In this document: piece by piece, positions 37,922-40,676 of the stretch
Layout of the letters: each line of letters begins with the position of its first letter
How positions within the stretch are numbered: the first letter of the stretch is position 1
NCBI GenBank assembly: GCA_028292625.1
Contig: JAQGLY010000034.1
Coordinates: 1-40,676 of the forward strand
DNA length: 40,676 bases
Reading direction: 5' to 3'
Source of the DNA: Herbaspirillum sp.
GTDB taxonomy: Bacteria > Pseudomonadota > Gammaproteobacteria > Burkholderiales > Burkholderiaceae_D
The notes under the pieces: model-generated
The model's input: only the letters and a program-made list of their open reading frames with translations
Databases searched by the model: none
What the model was told of the DNA's origin: nothing
Translations under genes and position numbers: made by a program

Positions 37922-39124
37922 ATGTCATTTACTCGCCTCAGTTTACCTGCAATTGCCATTTTTACCGCATTGATTCTCGCCGGATGCGGCACCGCTCCGC
38001 CGGGCGGCGGGGCGCGTGCGCCGATTGCGGCAGGGCAGGCGCCGGGTTCGCTGCCGCCGCAGCCGGTCGGCGAGCATTTTCAGCGCGCCGGTTTTGCCGA
38101 TTTGCCGGGATGGGGCCACGACGATTTGCGTCAGGCGTGGCCGGCCTTCATCGCGTCCTGCAGCGTGCTGATCCGGCGCGCCGATTGGCTGGCCCCGTGC
38201 ACCGACGCGCGCAATGTCGATGCCGGCAATGAAAGCGCCATCCGGAATTTCTTTGAAAGCCGCTTCGTGCCGTATCGCGTGCTGAATCCGGACGGGACCG
38301 ATAACGGTCTGATCACCGGTTATTACGAACCCTTGCTGCAGGGCGCGCGCAAACGCGGCGGCCGCTATCAGACGCCGTTGTACCGGGCGCCTTCGGATTT
38401 GCTGACGGTGGATTTGGGCAGCGTATATCCGGAACTGAAAAACATGCGGCTGCGCGGTCGCCTGGTGGGTGGGAAAGTGGTTCCTTATTACAGCCGGGCC
38501 GAACTGGACCAGCCTGCCGCTCTTGCCGGCAATGAGCTGCTATGGGTGAATGACGCCATCGATGCTTTCTTTCTGCAAGTGCAGGGCTCTGGGCGCGTGC
38601 ATTTGAACGACTCCAACGAAACGGTGCGCATTGTTTATGCGGATCAGAACGGTTATCCGTACAAGTCGATCGGGCGTTATCTTGTTGATAAGGGTGAGTT
38701 GCGGCTGGATCAGGCATCGGCGCAGGGAATCAAGACATGGCTGGCGGCCAACCCCGGCAGGCAGCAGGAGTTGCTCAACATCAATCCGAGTTATGTTTTC
38801 TTCCGCGAAGAGAAACTGGTCGATCCATCGGTCGGCCCGAAAGGGGCGCTCGGCGTGCCGTTGACTGCGCAGCGCTCGATTGCCGTGGATCCGCAGGCGA
38901 TTCCGCTGGGCGCGCCGGTTTTCCTGGCGACCACGCAGCCTAACAGCGACGCCAACCTGCAGCGCCTGGTGATGGCGCAGGATTCCGGTGGAGCGATCAA
39001 AGGCGCGGTGCGCGCGGATTATTTCTGGGGTTTCGGCGACGGGGCCGGGGAGCTGGCGGGACGCATGAAACAGCGCTTGCAGATGTGGTTGCTTCTGCCA
39101 AGCGCCGCTTCGTCGATGCGATAG
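37922..39124 (+). CDS. mltA: Membrane-bound lytic murein transglycosylase A
   Basis: A 400-residue lipoprotein (lipobox LILAGC, lipid on Cys22) that cleaves peptidoglycan strands to 1,6-anhydro ends. It has the MltA core with LITGYYEPLLQGARKRGGRY and VQGSGRVHLND, and the C-terminal 3D domain with catalytic Asp in MAQDSGGAIKGAVRADYFWG. The ATG fits the signal peptide but there is no ribosome-binding site, and only 15 bp separate it from the divergent small membrane ORF, so its promoter must lie in that ORF. Confidence 0.95.
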   Translation: MSFTRLSLPAIAIFTALILAGCGTAPPGGGARAPIAAGQAPGSLPPQPVGEHFQRAGFADLPGWGHDDLRQAWPAFIASCSVLIRRADWLAPCTDARNVDAGNESAIRNFFESRFVPYRVLNPDGTDNGLITGYYEPLLQGARKRGGRYQTPLYRAPSDLLTVDLGSVYPELKNMRLRGRLVGGKVVPYYSRAELDQPAALAGNELLWVNDAIDAFFLQVQGSGRVHLNDSNETVRIVYADQNGYPYKSIGRYLVDKGELRLDQASAQGIKTWLAANPGRQQELLNINPSYVFFREEKLVDPSVGPKGALGVPLTAQRSIAVDPQAIPLGAPVFLATTQPNSDANLQRLVMAQDSGGAIKGAVRADYFWGFGDGAGELAGRMKQRLQMWLLLPSAASSMR

Positions 39125-39148
39125 GCGGGCGCGGGGCCCGGGACGGCG

Positions 39149-39586
39149 TTATCTGAGCACCAGCACCGGGATGGTCGAATGCGCCAGCACTTTCTGCGTT
39201 TTGCTGCCCAAAAACAGCCGGCTTAGTCCGCTGCGACCGTGCGAAGCCATGAAAATGGCGTCGCACCGGTATTTTTTGGCGGCATTGATGATCTCCTCAT
39301 CCGGCGAGAATGACAGCACGATTGACACTTCGCAGGGGACGCCAGCCACCTCGGCGGCTTCCTTGATCTTGTTGACGTGCTGTTGCGCCAGATTGCGCAC
39401 GTTATCTTCGTATACAGTGGGATCGATGGCCATTGCGCTTTCCGCCAGGGGCGTGAACGGATAGGGTTCCGCGACGGAAATGCCGTAAATCTTTGCACCG
39501 CACATTTGCGCGTATTCAATCGCAGTATCAATCGCCTTTTGAGACCGATCGGAGCCGTCGGTCGGCAGCAGGATGGTTTTGAACAT
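39149..39586 (-). CDS. Universal stress protein (UspA family)
   Basis: A 145-residue Usp domain with the opening MFKTILLPTDGSDRSQKA and the ATP-binding loop GRSGLSRLFLGSKTQKVL (the G-2x-G-9x-G-S/T type), so an ATP-binding form is expected. Such proteins support survival in stress; the target is unknown. A near-perfect AGGAGG site lies five bases before the ATG, and TATACT at 39627-39632 is a plausible -10. It converges on mltA, 24 bp away. Confidence 0.94.
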   Translation of the reverse strand: MFKTILLPTDGSDRSQKAIDTAIEYAQMCGAKIYGISVAEPYPFTPLAESAMAIDPTVYEDNVRNLAQQHVNKIKEAAEVAGVPCEVSIVLSFSPDEEIINAAKKYRCDAIFMASHGRSGLSRLFLGSKTQKVLAHSTIPVLVLR

Positions 39587-39703
39587 TTTTGCCTCCTGTA
39601 TCGAATGAATCGAAGAATGCGGTTCTAGTATAGCGCTACCGCTTTTCCTTCCCTCTTATTTTTGCGGAGCCGGACGACGCGGCCCGTATCGCGGGGGTTA
39701 CAC

Positions 39704-39709
39704 TATAAA
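39704..39709 (+). promoter_or_regulatory. Candidate -10 box for the enoyl-CoA hydratase gene
   Basis: TATAAA, about 40 bp before the ATG and just upstream of a T-rich stretch, is the best -10 match. No clear -35 is present. Confidence 0.35.
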
Positions 39710-39749
39710 GATTGTTTTTGTTAATTGTCTTTGTTGAAGGAGGTATCGT

Positions 39750-40526
39750 ATGGCATACGAAAATATTTTGACAGAGCTGCACGATAAAGTTGCGCTGATC
39801 CGGCTAAATCGTCCGAAAGCGCTGAATGCCTTGAACGACGCGCTGATGCGGGATTTGGGCGATGCGCTGGTGGCGTTCGATGCGGATGAAAACATTTCCT
39901 GCATTGTTATTACCGGCAATGAAAAGGCATTCGCGGCCGGCGCCGATATTACGGCGATGGCGACGCTTTCTTATATGGATGTTTATAAGGGCGGGTTCAT
40001 TACCCGGAACTGGGAAACGATACGCGGAATCCGCAAGCCGGTGATCGCCGCCGTTGCCGGTTATGCACTTGGCGGCGGTTGCGAGCTGGCGATGATGTGC
40101 GATTTCATCATCGCCGCCGACAACGCCAAGTTCGGTCAGCCGGAAGTCAAGCTGGGCGTGCCTCCTGGCGCCGGCGGCACGCAGCGCTTGCCGCGCGCGG
40201 TATCGAAGGCCAAAGCCATGGATATGTGTTTGACCGCGCGGATGATGGGTGCCGAGGAGGCCGAGCGCGCCGGTCTGGTTTCCCGTATTGTTCCTGCCGA
40301 TAAATTGCTCGACGAGGCGCTGGCCGCGGGAGCCGTCATTGCGACCATGTCCCAACCCGTTGTGATGATGATTAAGGATGCCGTCAATCGAGCGTATGAA
40401 ACGACCTTGTCGGAAGGGGTGCATTACGAGCGCGGCCTGTTCCACAGCGCATTCGCCACGGAAGACCAGAAGGAAGGCATGAGCGCCTTCCTGGAAAAGC
40501 GGGCGCCGAATTTTCGTAATGTTTAA
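39750..40526 (+). CDS. Enoyl-CoA hydratase
   Basis: A 258-residue crotonase-family enzyme that adds water across the 2,3 double bond of enoyl-CoA in fatty-acid or phenylacetate-type degradation. Oxyanion-hole segments are [11 protein letters not shown] and [12 protein letters not shown]. The two catalytic glutamates are Glu112 and Glu132 ([16 protein letters not shown]), spaced 20 apart as in the rat enzyme (144 and 164), so true hydratase activity is likely. A perfect AAGGAGG site precedes the ATG. It appears to be a single-gene unit. Confidence 0.95.
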   Translation: MAYENILTELHDKVALIRLNRPKALNALNDALMRDLGDALVAFDADENISCIVITGNEKAFAAGADITAMATLSYMDVYKGGFITRNWETIRGIRKPVIAAVAGYALGGGCELAMMCDFIIAADNAKFGQPEVKLGVPPGAGGTQRLPRAVSKAKAMDMCLTARMMGAEEAERAGLVSRIVPADKLLDEALAAGAVIATMSQPVVMMIKDAVNRAYETTLSEGVHYERGLFHSAFATEDQKEGMSAFLEKRAPNFRNV

Positions 40527-40569
40527 AAATATTGCGGAGACTTGTTTTCAAATTGTTTAGTCAAAGCGC

Positions 40570-40599
40570 TTGCCAATGCGGGCATGGGCTTGCTATAGT
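40570..40599 (+). promoter_or_regulatory. Promoter leading out of the window, possibly for a stable RNA operon
   Basis: TTGCCA (40570-40575), an 18-bp spacer and TATAGT (40594-40599) are followed by the GC-rich start region TCGGCTCCC. A GC-rich discriminator is typical of rRNA and tRNA promoters. The next 70 bases, to the window edge, hold no ORF. Confidence 0.5.
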
Positions 40600-40676
40600 T
40601 CGGCTCCCGTCGGACAGGGGCCTGAAGGTGCGAAGGAAGTTGAAGATCGCGGCGGGTTCTGGAGGAGGCGGGAAGC

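Overview
The window reads as a chromosomal segment of a GC-rich betaproteobacterium, most likely Burkholderiales and close to Oxalobacteraceae. The grounds are the lolB-ispE-tRNA-Gln-prs order, the ptsN-hprK-rapZ order, a ubiE/Tim44-like/ubiJ/ubiB block, a two-part trp gene set and an ilvA-queF pair beside a very large FAD/Fe-S oxidoreductase. This rests on protein motifs and gene order read by eye, without database searches. Nearly all of it is dense housekeeping DNA; I saw no insertion sequence, CRISPR array, rRNA gene or prophage.

Layout. 1-4 kb, minus strand: TPR lipoprotein, lolB, ispE, tRNA-Gln(UUG) and the start of prs. 4.2-6.2 kb, plus: mutM and mutY (oxidised-guanine repair). 6.2-8.7 kb, minus: ptsN, hprK, rapZ (nitrogen PTS and regulation). 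8.8-12.05 kb, minus: pagP-like, queF, ilvA. 12.4-21.4 kb, plus: a 1337-residue FAD/Fe-S oxidoreductase, a HIT protein, a DUF971 protein, ubiE, a Tim44-like protein, ubiJ and ubiB. 21.4-23.8 kb, minus: trpC, trpD, trpG. 34.7-37.2 kb, minus: trpE and rpe. The end holds apaG, a 57-residue membrane ORF, mltA, a universal stress protein, an enoyl-CoA hydratase and a promoter pointing out of the window.

The notable region is 24.2-34.6 kb. Ten plus-strand genes sit between trpG and trpE, which point the other way and are usually neighbours, so this looks like an insertion into a trpEGDC operon. It encodes a sigma-54 activator (GAF, AAA+ with GAFTGA, Fis-type HTH), then a textbook sigma-54 promoter with inverted-repeat candidate activator sites, then an OsmC-like protein, an acyl-CoA-dehydrogenase-fold flavoprotein, a rubredoxin-FAD reductase fusion, a three-gene NrtA/CmpA-type ABC importer, cyanase (CynS), an ETHE1/Blh-like persulfide dioxygenase and a TauE/SafE exporter. 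The activator, importer and cyanase match the logic of the known cynFABDS cyanate cluster. The redox genes in front and the sulfur genes behind are not explained by cyanate alone. My working hypothesis is one regulon that takes up a cyanate-yielding, probably sulfur-containing compound (thiocyanate or a relative), oxidises it to cyanate plus reduced sulfur, uses the cyanate as nitrogen and disposes of the sulfur as sulfite.

The DNA between trpG and the activator (23.8-24.28 kb) is also unusual. It has overlapping divergent promoters, a 19-bp near-perfect palindrome, a hairpin-rich stretch and a 31-codon ORF with a strong ribosome-binding site just upstream of trpG.
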